Source: an uncultured Saprospiraceae bacterium (lineage in GTDB: Bacteria > Bacteroidota > Bacteroidia > Chitinophagales > Saprospiraceae). Taken from it: a DNA stretch of 64,000 nucleotides. Positions within the stretch are counted from its first letter, which is position 1. Each line of letters starts with the position of its first letter. The position numbers and the translations under genes are program-made. Positions 19,145-29,948 of this stretch are shown piece by piece. The notes below the pieces were generated by a model. The model was not told where the DNA came from, did no database searches, and saw only the letters and a list, made by a program, of their open reading frames with translations. Where the stretch lies: assembly GCA_943788055.1 (NCBI GenBank), contig CALSOU010000007.1, positions 1 to 64,000 of the forward strand. Direction: 5' to 3'.

Positions 19145-20299
19145 ATGGATCAAGATCTACTCAAAGAAGTGTTAAACGACCATGCGAAACTAGATCGGAT
19201 TTCGCTATTTGAACTAGATCAGTGGATCGACTCCTATCCTTTCGCTCAATCTCTCCATTTTCTAAAAGCTAAAAAGCTCCAACGAGATAAACGAGTAATT
19301 GATTTACAGCCATTTTATATACTAGCGTGCTACACAACAGATCACTCGAATCTATACGATTTAATGATCGAGAAGCACTATGATATTCCTCCTTCTGATT
19401 CTCGAAAGCAACAACTCAATAAGAAACTAACAAAGCTAATCAACGATGCAAAGTCATCCCACAAGACTCAAGTAGTAAATAAAGAAACAACAGTTGAGAC
19501 TGCCGCAGAGACTAATGACGAAACTACTGTTGAGCAGAATAATGCTAAAAGTCACCAAATCGAGGAAGAGCTAGCTGATTCAGCCGAAGAAATCCGGATT
19601 ACAGAATTTGAACAGATGGAGCCAAATGAGGGAGATGGCTCAAATGAGATTGCGCAAAACGTAGATGATGAATTGATTCCAAAAGGGAGCGACGAGGTTG
19701 ACCAAAGTCTGTTGGACGTAAGTCTGAAGAAGAAGAAGAATAAAGCAAAAACAAGCAAGAAAGACAAGAAAAAACAGGCCAATAAAAATAAGAAGAAAAA
19801 AGCTTCCGCCCAAAAGGGAAGACCAACAAGTTCGAACGAAACAGACATCAGTAGTACAAGAAAAATTCAAACGAAAACTGAAGAAAATCAACACGATCCA
19901 TTCACTGAATGGCTGCTTAGCTTAAAACCTATCAGCACTGACAATACAAAGGTAATGTCAATGGCAAAAGACAAGAAAAGTGAAAAGAAAAAGGATAAAA
20001 AAGGCAAAAAGACATCCAAGAAGAAAATTCTAAAGAAGCTTGAAAAAAAGCTACAAAAACAAAAGAAGAGAGACAAAAAGGATAAAAAGAAAAGTAGAAA
20101 AATCAACAAATTACAACGTAAGATAGATGCAAGTCTAGAGCGAAGAGCAGAAGCTGTATCCCCTACTCTAGCTGCTTTTATGAAAAAACAAGGATACTAC
20201 AAAGAGTCAATAAAGATATATAAACAGTTAAAATTGATTTATCCAGAAAAAAGTAGTTACTTTGCGTCCGAAATTAAGAAATTAAAGAAATTATGTTAA
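19145..20299 (+). CDS. Lysine-rich hypothetical protein of the lptE-secG block
   Basis: This is a 384-residue soluble protein without signal peptide or membrane segment. Residues 1-90 form a helical domain (DQDLLKEVLNDHAKL, SYPFAQSLHFLKAKKLQ, FYILACYTTDHSNLYDLM). The middle, about 95-200, is acidic and Glu-rich. Two strongly basic tracts of Lys follow (about 195-225 and 270-330), then a short helical tail (AFMKKQGYYKESIKIYKQLKLIYPEKSSYFASEIKKL) that looks like a single TPR hairpin. The head and tail are what is conserved in proteins at this genomic position; the charged middle varies. Its stop overlaps the secG start by 7 bp. Function is unknown; a link to Sec or envelope assembly is inferred only from position. 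Confidence 0.75.
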   Translation: MDQDLLKEVLNDHAKLDRISLFELDQWIDSYPFAQSLHFLKAKKLQRDKRVIDLQPFYILACYTTDHSNLYDLMIEKHYDIPPSDSRKQQLNKKLTKLINDAKSSHKTQVVNKETTVETAAETNDETTVEQNNAKSHQIEEELADSAEEIRITEFEQMEPNEGDGSNEIAQNVDDELIPKGSDEVDQSLLDVSLKKKKNKAKTSKKDKKKQANKNKKKKASAQKGRPTSSNETDISSTRKIQTKTEENQHDPFTEWLLSLKPISTDNTKVMSMAKDKKSEKKKDKKGKKTSKKKILKKLEKKLQKQKKRDKKDKKKSRKINKLQRKIDASLERRAEAVSPTLAAFMKKQGYYKESIKIYKQLKLIYPEKSSYFASEIKKLKKLC

Positions 20300-20526
20300 A
20301 TATACTAGTAGTATTAATTGCGATTGTCTGTGTATTACTTTCTTTGATCATTTTGATTCAAAACCCAAAAGGTGGTGGAGTCGATTCAACGTTTGGTGGT
20401 CAAGGTGCAAACCAGATTTTCGGAGCAGCCAAATCTACGGATTTTGTTGAAAAATTAACTTGGGGATTTGCAGCAGCATTGTTCATCCTTTGTATTATTT
20501 CAGTTATAGCAGTTAACTCAATATAA
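20293..20526 (+). CDS. secG: Preprotein translocase subunit SecG
   Basis: This is the small inner-membrane subunit of the SecYEG channel. It has 77 residues with two membrane helices (about 3-22 and 54-75) joined by the conserved loop QNPKGGGVDSTFGGQGANQIFG, which carries the SecG signature. The ATG start lies inside the end of the preceding gene (7-bp overlap), so translation is probably coupled. A strong terminator 30 bp downstream closes the miaB-to-secG transcript. Confidence 0.95.
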   Translation: MLNILVVLIAIVCVLLSLIILIQNPKGGGVDSTFGGQGANQIFGAAKSTDFVEKLTWGFAAALFILCIISVIAVNSI

Positions 20527-20556
20527 TAGCATAACTCAAGTCAATAAAGAAAATAC

Positions 20557-20582
20557 AACCCGCTACTAAGCGGGTTTTTTTT
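20557..20582 (+). terminator. Rho-independent terminator after secG
   Basis: AACCCGC at 20557-20563 pairs with GCGGGTT at 20570-20576 around TACTAA, followed by a T run. It ends the upstream block and separates it from groES-groEL. Confidence 0.85.
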
Positions 20583-20750
20583 GCCCATATGTCAAGTGAA
20601 TTTCACGAACAAGGGACAAATTGACACACTAGACTGCCGACATTACCTACAGCATTACATATATCTGCAAAAATGACACTTAATTCTATGTGGCATACAT
20701 TTCGCAATGAAAGAAGTATTAAATAAATTAATCAAATAAAACTTATAAAA
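20583..20750 (+). promoter_or_regulatory. groES-groEL upstream regulatory region
   Basis: This 168-bp region must hold the chaperonin promoter. It contains an 11-bp palindrome GTGAATTTCAC at 20596-20606, two TGACAC words (20622-20627 and 20674-20679), and TACATTTC at 20695-20702, one mismatch from TAnnTTTG. No CIRCE element (TTAGCACTC and its inverted copy) is present. Assignment of any of these to heat-shock control is speculative. Confidence 0.3.
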
Positions 20751-21014
20751 ATGAAACCTATTAACGATCGTGTTGTCGTAAAACCAGCTGCCGCTGAAGA
20801 AAAAACTGCTGGTGGAATCATTATCCCTGATACTGCAAAAGAAAAGCCACAACGTGGTGAAGTGATTGCAGTAGGTCCTGGAAAAGATGGTATTGCACCA
20901 ACTGTAAAAAATGGTGATACTGTACTTTACGGAAAATATGCAGGTCAAGAACTTTCTTACGAAGGGTCTGACTATTTGATCATGAGAGAAGATGACATTC
21001 TTGTAATCCTCTAG
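20751..21014 (+). CDS. groES: Co-chaperonin GroES
   Basis: This is the lid of the chaperonin. The 87-residue protein starts [12 protein letters not shown] and carries the mobile-loop region [19 protein letters not shown] that binds GroEL, then the GEVIAVGPG strand and the C-terminal DILVIL. Length is slightly below the usual 91-97 but complete. It sits 71 bp upstream of groEL in the standard bicistronic order. Confidence 0.97.
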   Translation: MKPINDRVVVKPAAAEEKTAGGIIIPDTAKEKPQRGEVIAVGPGKDGIAPTVKNGDTVLYGKYAGQELSYEGSDYLIMREDDILVIL

Positions 21015-21028
21015 CATGCCTTTGATAG

Positions 21029-22723
<1,695 letters not shown>

Positions 22724-22750
22724 TCATCAAGCATTCAGATATAAATTTAC

Positions 22751-22787
22751 AAAAGGCTGTCTCCATTGGAGATGGCCTTTTGCGTTT
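22751..22787 (+). terminator. Terminator after groEL
   Basis: AAAAGGC and TCTCC on the left arm pair with GGAGA and GCCTTTT on the right arm around an ATT loop, with a small TG/TG internal mismatch. A T-rich tail follows to about 22787. It lies 28 bp after the groEL stop. Confidence 0.7.
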
Positions 22788-22945
22788 TCAGATTGTATCT
22801 AAAAGTAAAGTTTGGATTTAATCAACGGGTGTAAGTGAAAATTACTTTAGACAACCTACATTGTTAACAATTAAAAGATTACAACTATTTTAGCACACTA
22901 CATTTAGCCAATGAAATCTTTGCAAAATCGATTTAGCTTATTATG

Positions 22946-24811
22946 TCAATCCCGCAACGTCCAACTTATCCCCAAACGAAATCGACCATCTAATTGCGGA
23001 TAGTCAGCTACTTGAAAAAGTACTTCTTCATTCCATAGGCCATTCAAATGTTCGTACTTCGCGAAAAAGCGAAAGCCTTGTACTTTGATCGATGCAAAAA
23101 CATCTAAACGATAATACACTCTGCTCGGATCCTCTTTACTATCGTAAAAAGCAGTATAAAGAGGACTGTATGCCGGCACACTGTAAGCAGGTGCAAAATC
23201 AGCACTTATGCCAGATTGAAAATTGAGCGCATGAAAGAGCTTTCCAACAAGATAAAGCTTATGTCTTGTATAAAACTGCGGCATACTATAGACCGAATTA
23301 GATCCTAACTGTGTCACAAACTGGTTATCGAAATGAAACCACTTATACTTAAAATCTTCCTGAATATCAACTTGTAGGTAGGCAATTGAAATAGGTGTGG
23401 CAGACGTTCCTGTTGTATCAAGTACTGGAATATTTTGCCCTGCATAAGAACTTACTCTTGCTTTTAAACCAACCTCGGGTATCGCAAGAGATCCATAGAT
23501 TTCTTGTGAACTAATCGTAAATGCATCCTTATTCTCTAGTTCAACAAAAGTGATTTCTAGATTATTCCATTGGTATCCCGAAGGCTCAGTATGGATTCTG
23601 AATCCAAAGTCCAATGCTCCTACACCATCAATTTCATAACTCGCTTTTGGATAAAAATCTAGTAAAACGGCACCATAGGTTGTCCCAAAGAATCCATCTA
23701 GATTCAGCTCAAGTCCTTTCCACTGAAACGCATTTTCTGTACCAGCTACGATTTCACTAATTCCGCGATTTGTCAGATCGGAACTTACCTGATTTAATGC
23801 GTATCTAAACCAGTATCTATTCCTAAACCTTTTGTTCTCAATGTGATATGCTCCCTGAACACTAGAGCGCACATGTTGAATCGGCCTTCTCATACCCAAC
23901 TCAGAAACAATACGTGATTCACCAAATACAGCTGTGTCTTGAGGCGTGATATCTTCATTAATAAACTTATAGCGACTACGCTCCTGTCCCATTCTTAGTT
24001 GGAAATAGCTTTTATTCTCTTCCTCGTCTTTTATAAAGTAATAAGCTCTGGCACTGTAATCCCTTGAAAGCGAATATGTATATACATCAGGCAATCTTAT
24101 ATCTAGCGTACTTCTCGCATCACCCCCCAAGATGTAAAGTTGCTCCTGATTGGTAAGGCCTCCGTAAATATCTTCGTAGTTACTATTGCTTAAGAAGTTG
24201 ACACTATAGGCCCACCGAGAAGAGTCAATCCTCTGATACATGCCCAAATGAAAATTCGTATGCCGAACTTCGGAACTAGGATATATTGATTCGGAATTAA
24301 TTCGATTATATCTTAAGCTTACCTTGACACCATGTGCGAAATCCCTTGCCAAAATAGCTTTTGCTCTAAAACTCGCTTGACTAGCTCCGGGACTAAAGTA
24401 GACATCGCTGTAAGGTTTTTCAATTTGATAAAAACGGATACCTGAATCCTGTAGCTTATATAATTGATGTTGATTGAAACCTAAATTAAATCGATCATTG
24501 TATTGCTGATTCCAGAAAAGTGGAGCAGAAGCCGATCCTGGGTTTCCTAAATGGAAAAATTGAACATCTTGAAGTCTACTAATTTCATACTCTTCAAAAT
24601 CAAACAGAGTCGTATCGTTGAAGTAAGTCTTTGTAGATAGATCGTCAAGCGAATATGCGTAAACATCATTTGATAGTGTATCTTCTCCGACTATTATAAG
24701 TGTATCTCCTGTTGCTGCGTTCCCTCCTTGGTTTGGCAAGATTCGGTCTCTTTGACCGAAAGACAGGCCTGTAAGAAGCAGAAAGAACAGTATACTCAGA
24801 TATCTTGTCAT
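22946..24811 (-). CDS. Putative outer-membrane porin (porin_10-like)
   Basis: This is a 621-residue outer-membrane beta-barrel. The ATG at 24811 gives MTRYLSILFFLLLTGLSFGQ, a clear signal peptide; an upstream TTG is less likely. The N-terminal part (about 25-115) has the family-typical passage with YSLDDLSTKTYFNDTTLFDF and HLGNPGSAS, followed by repeated amphipathic aromatic strands to the end, closing with RFRLGISWTLRD. This pattern fits the Bacteroidota putative porins of the Porin_10 type. It probably forms a general or substrate-specific pore, but the solute is unknown. It is a single gene on the minus strand, convergent with groEL. Confidence 0.8.
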   Translation of the reverse strand: MTRYLSILFFLLLTGLSFGQRDRILPNQGGNAATGDTLIIVGEDTLSNDVYAYSLDDLSTKTYFNDTTLFDFEEYEISRLQDVQFFHLGNPGSASAPLFWNQQYNDRFNLGFNQHQLYKLQDSGIRFYQIEKPYSDVYFSPGASQASFRAKAILARDFAHGVKVSLRYNRINSESIYPSSEVRHTNFHLGMYQRIDSSRWAYSVNFLSNSNYEDIYGGLTNQEQLYILGGDARSTLDIRLPDVYTYSLSRDYSARAYYFIKDEEENKSYFQLRMGQERSRYKFINEDITPQDTAVFGESRIVSELGMRRPIQHVRSSVQGAYHIENKRFRNRYWFRYALNQVSSDLTNRGISEIVAGTENAFQWKGLELNLDGFFGTTYGAVLLDFYPKASYEIDGVGALDFGFRIHTEPSGYQWNNLEITFVELENKDAFTISSQEIYGSLAIPEVGLKARVSSYAGQNIPVLDTTGTSATPISIAYLQVDIQEDFKYKWFHFDNQFVTQLGSNSVYSMPQFYTRHKLYLVGKLFHALNFQSGISADFAPAYSVPAYSPLYTAFYDSKEDPSRVYYRLDVFASIKVQGFRFFAKYEHLNGLWNEEVLFQVADYPQLDGRFRLGISWTLRD

Positions 24812-25043
24812 ATGAACCAAACGTTCAGTATATTCGGATTGAGCTAGCAGAACAAGTTAATTAAGCGTTAATCAACTCCACCAAGCACCTTGGACGAGCA
24901 AATTTGGAAAAATTTGGGCACTCTATATCAATAGTTATTGAGGATTCAATGAGATACGAATAATCTTGCCCATTAACGGTCAATTATTGATATTAGACCG
25001 CAGTATGTGACAGAAGAGGCTTTGGAACCCTTTATCGTTGATC

Positions 25044-26447
25044 CTAGTTTTCCAATTTTGAAACTTTCTTAGATATTGTACTACCATCAGCCGTGATCTG
25101 CAGGATATACATACCTGCGGATTCTGGAAGTATAACCAGTGTTTGAGAGCCCACTTGATTCCAATTCAACCGATATTGAGTACCTTGAAGATCAAATAAT
25201 TTGAGATCATCAATTGTTTTGTCTAGCTCTACAATCACTTCATCTGTTGTAGGATTTGGGAACACTCGAGTGCCCAGTAATTCAACTTCCTCATTTGCTA
25301 CTGGCCCACTGCATTCTACATCAACACCTTCAAACACAAACAAACCTTCTTGCATGTCAGAAACTAAGACTATTCCTGAAGGTAACATCGGATATACTCC
25401 CCACGCTCCCTCGTAATTATCTCTATTGTCAATTGAACTTGTAGCATATGATGCCACTCGGCATGGAGCTTCTTGATTATCCAACTTATAAACCTGTACG
25501 CCATCATAGTAGTATGAAACGTAAAGGTAGCCATCATGGACAATCTGATTATGCGCAATCGAAAATGGACTATCATTGCCAGCGTCAAAAGTTCCAACAA
25601 TTTCTGTACCACTGAAATCATTGATTTTCAGCGTTTTCATAGCAGAACCGTGTGTTTCGTCAGCAAAGTAATAGTACTCCATATCCTCATCAGCCCAACC
25701 ACTATGATTGTATCCACTCTCGGGATAATCAGCATTTGAATAGCGATCTAAAAGGACTGGATCGTCACCACTGAAATCAACAATAAATAATCCGTCAAAT
25801 CCACAGTTCATAAATGCTTTATCATTCTTGGCATACAGATCATGCACATGTCCGAAACCTTCACCGCCGATCACGCCATACTGGCCAATTTTCTTTGGAT
25901 CTAAAGGATCCTCAAGTGAATAGATTTTCATAGCCTTATAACCTGAATCACCGCCTTTTGCTGCAAGCACATATAACTTCCCTACCTCTTCATCAATAAA
26001 TATGTTATGTGCTTGCTCAATGATATCATTGTTATCAGATACCACGGTTACTTCATTTGGAAGATTCGATATATCCATTATCTGCAAAGTAGATTCACCT
26101 TCATCTGCCACTGCATATAGATAACCTTGATAATCATGATAATCGCGATGTATGATCACACCACCTTGATCTGCACCTGGAACAAAAAAGGCTTCAAATA
26201 TATTTGTAGGATCTGTTACGTCAATAAAGTGCGTTCCCATAGTTGATCCGATAATGGCATATTCGTGATCATTCACAGCGATTCCCCATACCTCATTATA
26301 GGTATTGTTATATTGGAAACTCCCTGGAAGTGTGGGATCGGACCAAGTCCCCAAAAGATTCATATTCTGCTGACTTTGAGCCGTAAATACCATACAAACT
26401 AACAATGCCAAAATGCTAACACGTCCTCCTATATTTTGAACCTTCAT
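25044..26447 (-). CDS. Choice-of-anchor B protein with T9SS type A sorting domain
   Basis: This is a secreted beta-propeller-like protein. Starting at the internal ATG at 26447 gives a proper signal peptide (MKVQNIGGRVSILALLV to AQS); the longer ORF start would bury it. The body, about 25-380, has LVIVD-type repeats, for example THFIDVTDPTN, LQIMDISNLPN, LFIVDFSGDDP and VQVYKLDNQEAP, with the DYHDYQGYLYAV and HDLYAKND segments typical of choice-of-anchor B proteins. The last 75 residues are a type A sorting domain (FPNPTTDEVIVELD, ending SKKVSKLEN), the T9SS export signal. Its molecular role is unknown; these proteins are thought to be surface or extracellular. Confidence 0.87.
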   Translation of the reverse strand: MKVQNIGGRVSILALLVCMVFTAQSQQNMNLLGTWSDPTLPGSFQYNNTYNEVWGIAVNDHEYAIIGSTMGTHFIDVTDPTNIFEAFFVPGADQGGVIIHRDYHDYQGYLYAVADEGESTLQIMDISNLPNEVTVVSDNNDIIEQAHNIFIDEEVGKLYVLAAKGGDSGYKAMKIYSLEDPLDPKKIGQYGVIGGEGFGHVHDLYAKNDKAFMNCGFDGLFIVDFSGDDPVLLDRYSNADYPESGYNHSGWADEDMEYYYFADETHGSAMKTLKINDFSGTEIVGTFDAGNDSPFSIAHNQIVHDGYLYVSYYYDGVQVYKLDNQEAPCRVASYATSSIDNRDNYEGAWGVYPMLPSGIVLVSDMQEGLFVFEGVDVECSGPVANEEVELLGTRVFPNPTTDEVIVELDKTIDDLKLFDLQGTQYRLNWNQVGSQTLVILPESAGMYILQITADGSTISKKVSKLEN

Positions 26448-26595
26448 ATTTCTTAATGCTTTTTTCCAAATATACAATGCGGTAGACGAATAGCTTCCCA
26501 TTTTGAAGTTTTATCTGTTATAATCGTCTTCTTGCTGATTAAATTAACATTTTTGACCTTCATCCTTTTGAGCACCAATTAATCACATTTAAAGT

Positions 26596-28710
26596 ATGAT
26601 CCACCAAATATTGAAGGAAACCTTCGGATATGACCAATTTCGACCGATGCAGGAAGAAGTGATTGAGCATATTCTAGACAAAAAGGACGCCTTAGTAATC
26701 ATGCCCACCGGTGGAGGAAAGTCACTTTGTTATCAAATTCCTGCTCTTGCTCAAGATGGTCTGACAGTGGTTGTTTCTCCGTTGATCGCATTGATGGAAG
26801 ATCAAGTAGCTTCGCTAGTACAAAATGGAGTTCAAGCTGCTGCTTTGAATAGTGCGATGAATGCCGATGAACAAAGGATGATCTATCACAAGATTCAGAC
26901 AAAGGAGCTGAAATTGCTCTATGTCTCACCTGAGCGAATTAACAACGATCGTTTTTACGAATTTTTGCGATCAATAGATCTTTCATTCTTCGCAATTGAT
27001 GAAGCGCATTGTGTATCCATGTGGGGAAATGACTTCCGATCTGATTATGTTGAACTGAAAAAATTGAAGAGTGAATTTCCAGATGTCCCTGTGCTTGCAT
27101 TAACTGCTACAGCTGATGCAGCCACTCGCGAGGACATTGTCAAGCAGTTGGCTATTCTAGATTCGAAATTGTTCCTTGGTTCATTTGAGAGACACAATAT
27201 CTATCTTCGATCTATGCCTGCAAAGGACAGAGTAAAATATATAACTCGTTTCATATTCAATCAGCAGCAGGGATCAGGCATCATATATTGTCTTAGTCGA
27301 AAAGGCACAGAATCCATGGCTGCCAAACTCCAGGCCGCTGGAATTAATGCTGGTTTCTACCATGCCGGTATGAATCGGGTTGATAGAAGCCGAGTGCAGC
27401 GAAATTTTCAAAATGATCAGCTTCAAGTTATTTGTGCGACGATAGCTTTTGGAATGGGTATTGACAAGCCCAATATTCGATTTGTCGTTCATTACAACAT
27501 GCCAAAAAACATAGAGTCATACTATCAAGAAATTGGGCGTGCAGGTAGAGACGGTTATGAATCCGCCACCGTTCTTTTTAGTAATTATAATGATTACTTG
27601 CAGCTGAAATCATTTATAGATGGAAGTGACGCTAGTGCTACTTTCCAGCAAGTACAAAATGCCAAGCTCGATCGCATGTGGGAATATGCGAGCAGCTATG
27701 AATGCAGAACTAATTTCATCCTGAACTATTTTGGCGAGTATCGTCAAAAACCATGTGGCCGGTGCGACAATTGCAAGCAACCACCAAGGAAATTTGATGG
27801 TACCGTAATTGCTCAAAAGGCACTTTCAGCAGTCGCTAGAAGTGGCCAACAGTTTAGTATGGATTTGATCGTTAATACCTTACGTGGTTCTGGCTCAAGA
27901 GAAGTCATTCAGCGAGGCTTAAATAAGATCAAAACCTATGGAGCTGGCCGTGATCTTGGGTATCTTGATTGGAAATCATACATTACTCAGCTGATTAATC
28001 AAGGCGCGTTGATGGTTGATTTTAGCCAACAGAATGCAATTAAGCTCACGCCCTTCAGCAAAGAAATTCTAAAAGCTCAGCAAAAAGTCGAATTAGTAGA
28101 ATTTACACTTGATAAAGGCAAGAAAGTAGTTAATAAACCTAAGGTTGCTCGTGTGGAGGATGCATTATTTGAAATACTTCGTGAATGGAGAAATCAAATT
28201 GCAAGCCAGAAACGCATACCAGCCTACACAGTACTCAATAATTTGACTCTCGAAGAGCTTTCCAAATCGAAGCCGACTGAGCTAGAAGAACTAATGGAAA
28301 TCAGCGGAATTGGTCAGACAAAATTGAATAAATACGGTCATACGATCATTGAATTAATCAAGAAGTACATCGTTGACAATCAGTCTACTTCAGCCAAGAA
28401 AGGTGCGACGCATTTGATTACTTATGAGTTATATAAGGAGGGGCTTTCGCCCAAAGAAATTGCTGAAAAACGAGACATGCAGGAAACAACTGTCTTTTCT
28501 CATCTTGCACAATTATATAATCACGGTAAAGAAGTAGATCTTGCGCAGTATGTATCAAAACCTAAGCTTGACACCATAAAGATGGCATGGTTGGAATTAG
28601 GAAAGCCTGAAACTTTGAAGGAATTAAAAGCTGAATTAGGCAATGACTATCATTACGGAGAAATCAGGATCGGAATAACAGTGGCCAAAAAAGAAGAAAC
28701 CTTGTTTTAG
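26596..28710 (+). CDS. recQ: ATP-dependent DNA helicase RecQ
   Basis: This is a 3'-5' superfamily 2 helicase for recombination and replication repair. Walker A is PTGGGKSLCYQ near 36-46, motif II is DEAH followed by CVSMWGNDF, motif III is ALTATAD, and motif VI is QEIGRAGRDG. The RecQ zinc domain follows, with its four cysteines in YECRTNF and KPCGRCDNC, then a winged-helix (about 405-500) and an HRDC domain (about 520-600). A C-terminal extension to 704 contains a helix-turn-helix-like segment (GLSPKEIAEKRDMQETTVF), as in many Bacteroidota RecQ proteins. The loop after motif II usually reads CVSQWGHDFRP; here Q, H and P are M, N and S, a mild variation. Confidence 0.95.
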   Translation: MIHQILKETFGYDQFRPMQEEVIEHILDKKDALVIMPTGGGKSLCYQIPALAQDGLTVVVSPLIALMEDQVASLVQNGVQAAALNSAMNADEQRMIYHKIQTKELKLLYVSPERINNDRFYEFLRSIDLSFFAIDEAHCVSMWGNDFRSDYVELKKLKSEFPDVPVLALTATADAATREDIVKQLAILDSKLFLGSFERHNIYLRSMPAKDRVKYITRFIFNQQQGSGIIYCLSRKGTESMAAKLQAAGINAGFYHAGMNRVDRSRVQRNFQNDQLQVICATIAFGMGIDKPNIRFVVHYNMPKNIESYYQEIGRAGRDGYESATVLFSNYNDYLQLKSFIDGSDASATFQQVQNAKLDRMWEYASSYECRTNFILNYFGEYRQKPCGRCDNCKQPPRKFDGTVIAQKALSAVARSGQQFSMDLIVNTLRGSGSREVIQRGLNKIKTYGAGRDLGYLDWKSYITQLINQGALMVDFSQQNAIKLTPFSKEILKAQQKVELVEFTLDKGKKVVNKPKVARVEDALFEILREWRNQIASQKRIPAYTVLNNLTLEELSKSKPTELEELMEISGIGQTKLNKYGHTIIELIKKYIVDNQSTSAKKGATHLITYELYKEGLSPKEIAEKRDMQETTVFSHLAQLYNHGKEVDLAQYVSKPKLDTIKMAWLELGKPETLKELKAELGNDYHYGEIRIGITVAKKEETLF

Positions 28711-28760
28711 ATGCAAAGCAGATCAATTTAACTCCACTTCTAATCTACATTGTAAGTATA

Positions 28761-29948
28761 TCACTCCCCTATCACACTATATGCCATGAAGCCCATACCA
28801 ACTTTGAGAGCTTCCTCATCGATATCGAAGGTTGGCGTATGAACTGGCGAGGTGATACCTTTCTCAACATTTCCAGTGCCAAGTCGATAGAAACACGCAG
28901 GCATTTCTTGAGAATAGTAAGCAAAATCTTCAGCTGTCATTCTAATAGGTAGATCAATCACATTTTCTAGTCCTAAATAATCGATGGCCAATTGTTTCAC
29001 ACGAGATGTTGCTTCAATATCATTGTACAAACATGGATAACCTACTCGAATGTCAACTTCACAAGTGGCTTCCATAGATTCGGCTACTTTTGTGGCAATT
29101 CGACGAATATGCTCATGGGCTTCCATTCTCCATTTCTCGTCCATAGTACGAAATGTACCTTCAATAAATACACGTTCAGGAATCACATTGGTTGCTCCAC
29201 CATCGCTATTTATTTTTCCAAAACTCAGCACATTGGGTACATTGGGAAGTGATTTTCGACTGATGACTTGTTGCAATTGCACTAGAATATTACTAGCAAC
29301 CAAGATCGGATCTACAACATCTTGAGGTAGAGCAGCATGCCCTCCCCTTCCATGGATCATTAAGTAAACTTCATCAGCTGAAGCCATATATGTTTCTGGA
29401 CGCAACCCAATCTTTCCAGCCGCTAAGGGTGGATGCACATGTTGACCGACAATGTAAGTAGGTTCTGGATTCTTCAGTGCTCCTTCTCTGATCATGATTG
29501 AAGCACCACCTGGTAATTTTTCCTCAGCAGGTTGAAATAATACTTTGATAGTACCTTTCCATTCGTTCTTGAGTTCATTCAAGATCTTGACAGCACCGAG
29601 CGCACTAGACGTATGCACGTCATGGCCACATGCATGCATAATGCCTGGATTCTGGCTCTTGTAGGGTACATCATTCTCCTCTTGGATCGGCAGAGCATCA
29701 ATATCAGCTCGCAATGCACGAACTGGACCAGCTTCCGAACCATGAAGTATAGCCACAATGCCATTATCGGCTACAGGGTATTGGTATTCAATCCCCCATG
29801 AATCAAGTTGCTTACAAATGTACTTCCCAGTTTCTTGCTCCACATATGAAAGCTCTGGATTCATATGTAAATGATGACGTATGCCCCTTACCTCCTCGAA
29901 ATATTGATCTGATAATGACTTGATTTTATCAATTATTACTTGTGACAT
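28761..29948 (-). CDS. M20 family metallopeptidase (amidohydrolase, N-acyl amino acid hydrolase-like)
   Basis: This is a cytoplasmic dizinc amidohydrolase of the IAA-amino acid/hippurate hydrolase group. Metal ligands are visible in HACGHDVHTS (about 103-112) and QPAEEKLPGGA (about 138-148), with a further His in QHVHPPLAAG and the C-terminal SPVHTPTFDIDE. The central dimerisation domain is at about 185-300. The usual substrates are N-acyl amino acids or small peptides. At 395 residues it is full length with no signal peptide. Its start overlaps the end of the glycosyltransferase gene by 20 bp, and recR lies further upstream, so it may be the last gene of a recR - glycosyltransferase - peptidase operon. 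Confidence 0.9.
   Translation of the reverse strand: MSQVIIDKIKSLSDQYFEEVRGIRHHLHMNPELSYVEQETGKYICKQLDSWGIEYQYPVADNGIVAILHGSEAGPVRALRADIDALPIQEENDVPYKSQNPGIMHACGHDVHTSSALGAVKILNELKNEWKGTIKVLFQPAEEKLPGGASIMIREGALKNPEPTYIVGQHVHPPLAAGKIGLRPETYMASADEVYLMIHGRGGHAALPQDVVDPILVASNILVQLQQVISRKSLPNVPNVLSFGKINSDGGATNVIPERVFIEGTFRTMDEKWRMEAHEHIRRIATKVAESMEATCEVDIRVGYPCLYNDIEATSRVKQLAIDYLGLENVIDLPIRMTAEDFAYYSQEMPACFYRLGTGNVEKGITSPVHTPTFDIDEEALKVGMGFMAYSVIGE

Noticed and set aside
19552..20109. Several long minus-strand open frames opposite the Lys-rich gene
   Set aside because: They are Phe/Leu/Ser-rich mirror images of the AAG/AAA-rich coding strand and have no independent protein features.
20583..20750. 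CIRCE-type operator upstream of groES
   Set aside because: No TTAGCACTC with an inverted partner is present; only unrelated words were found.
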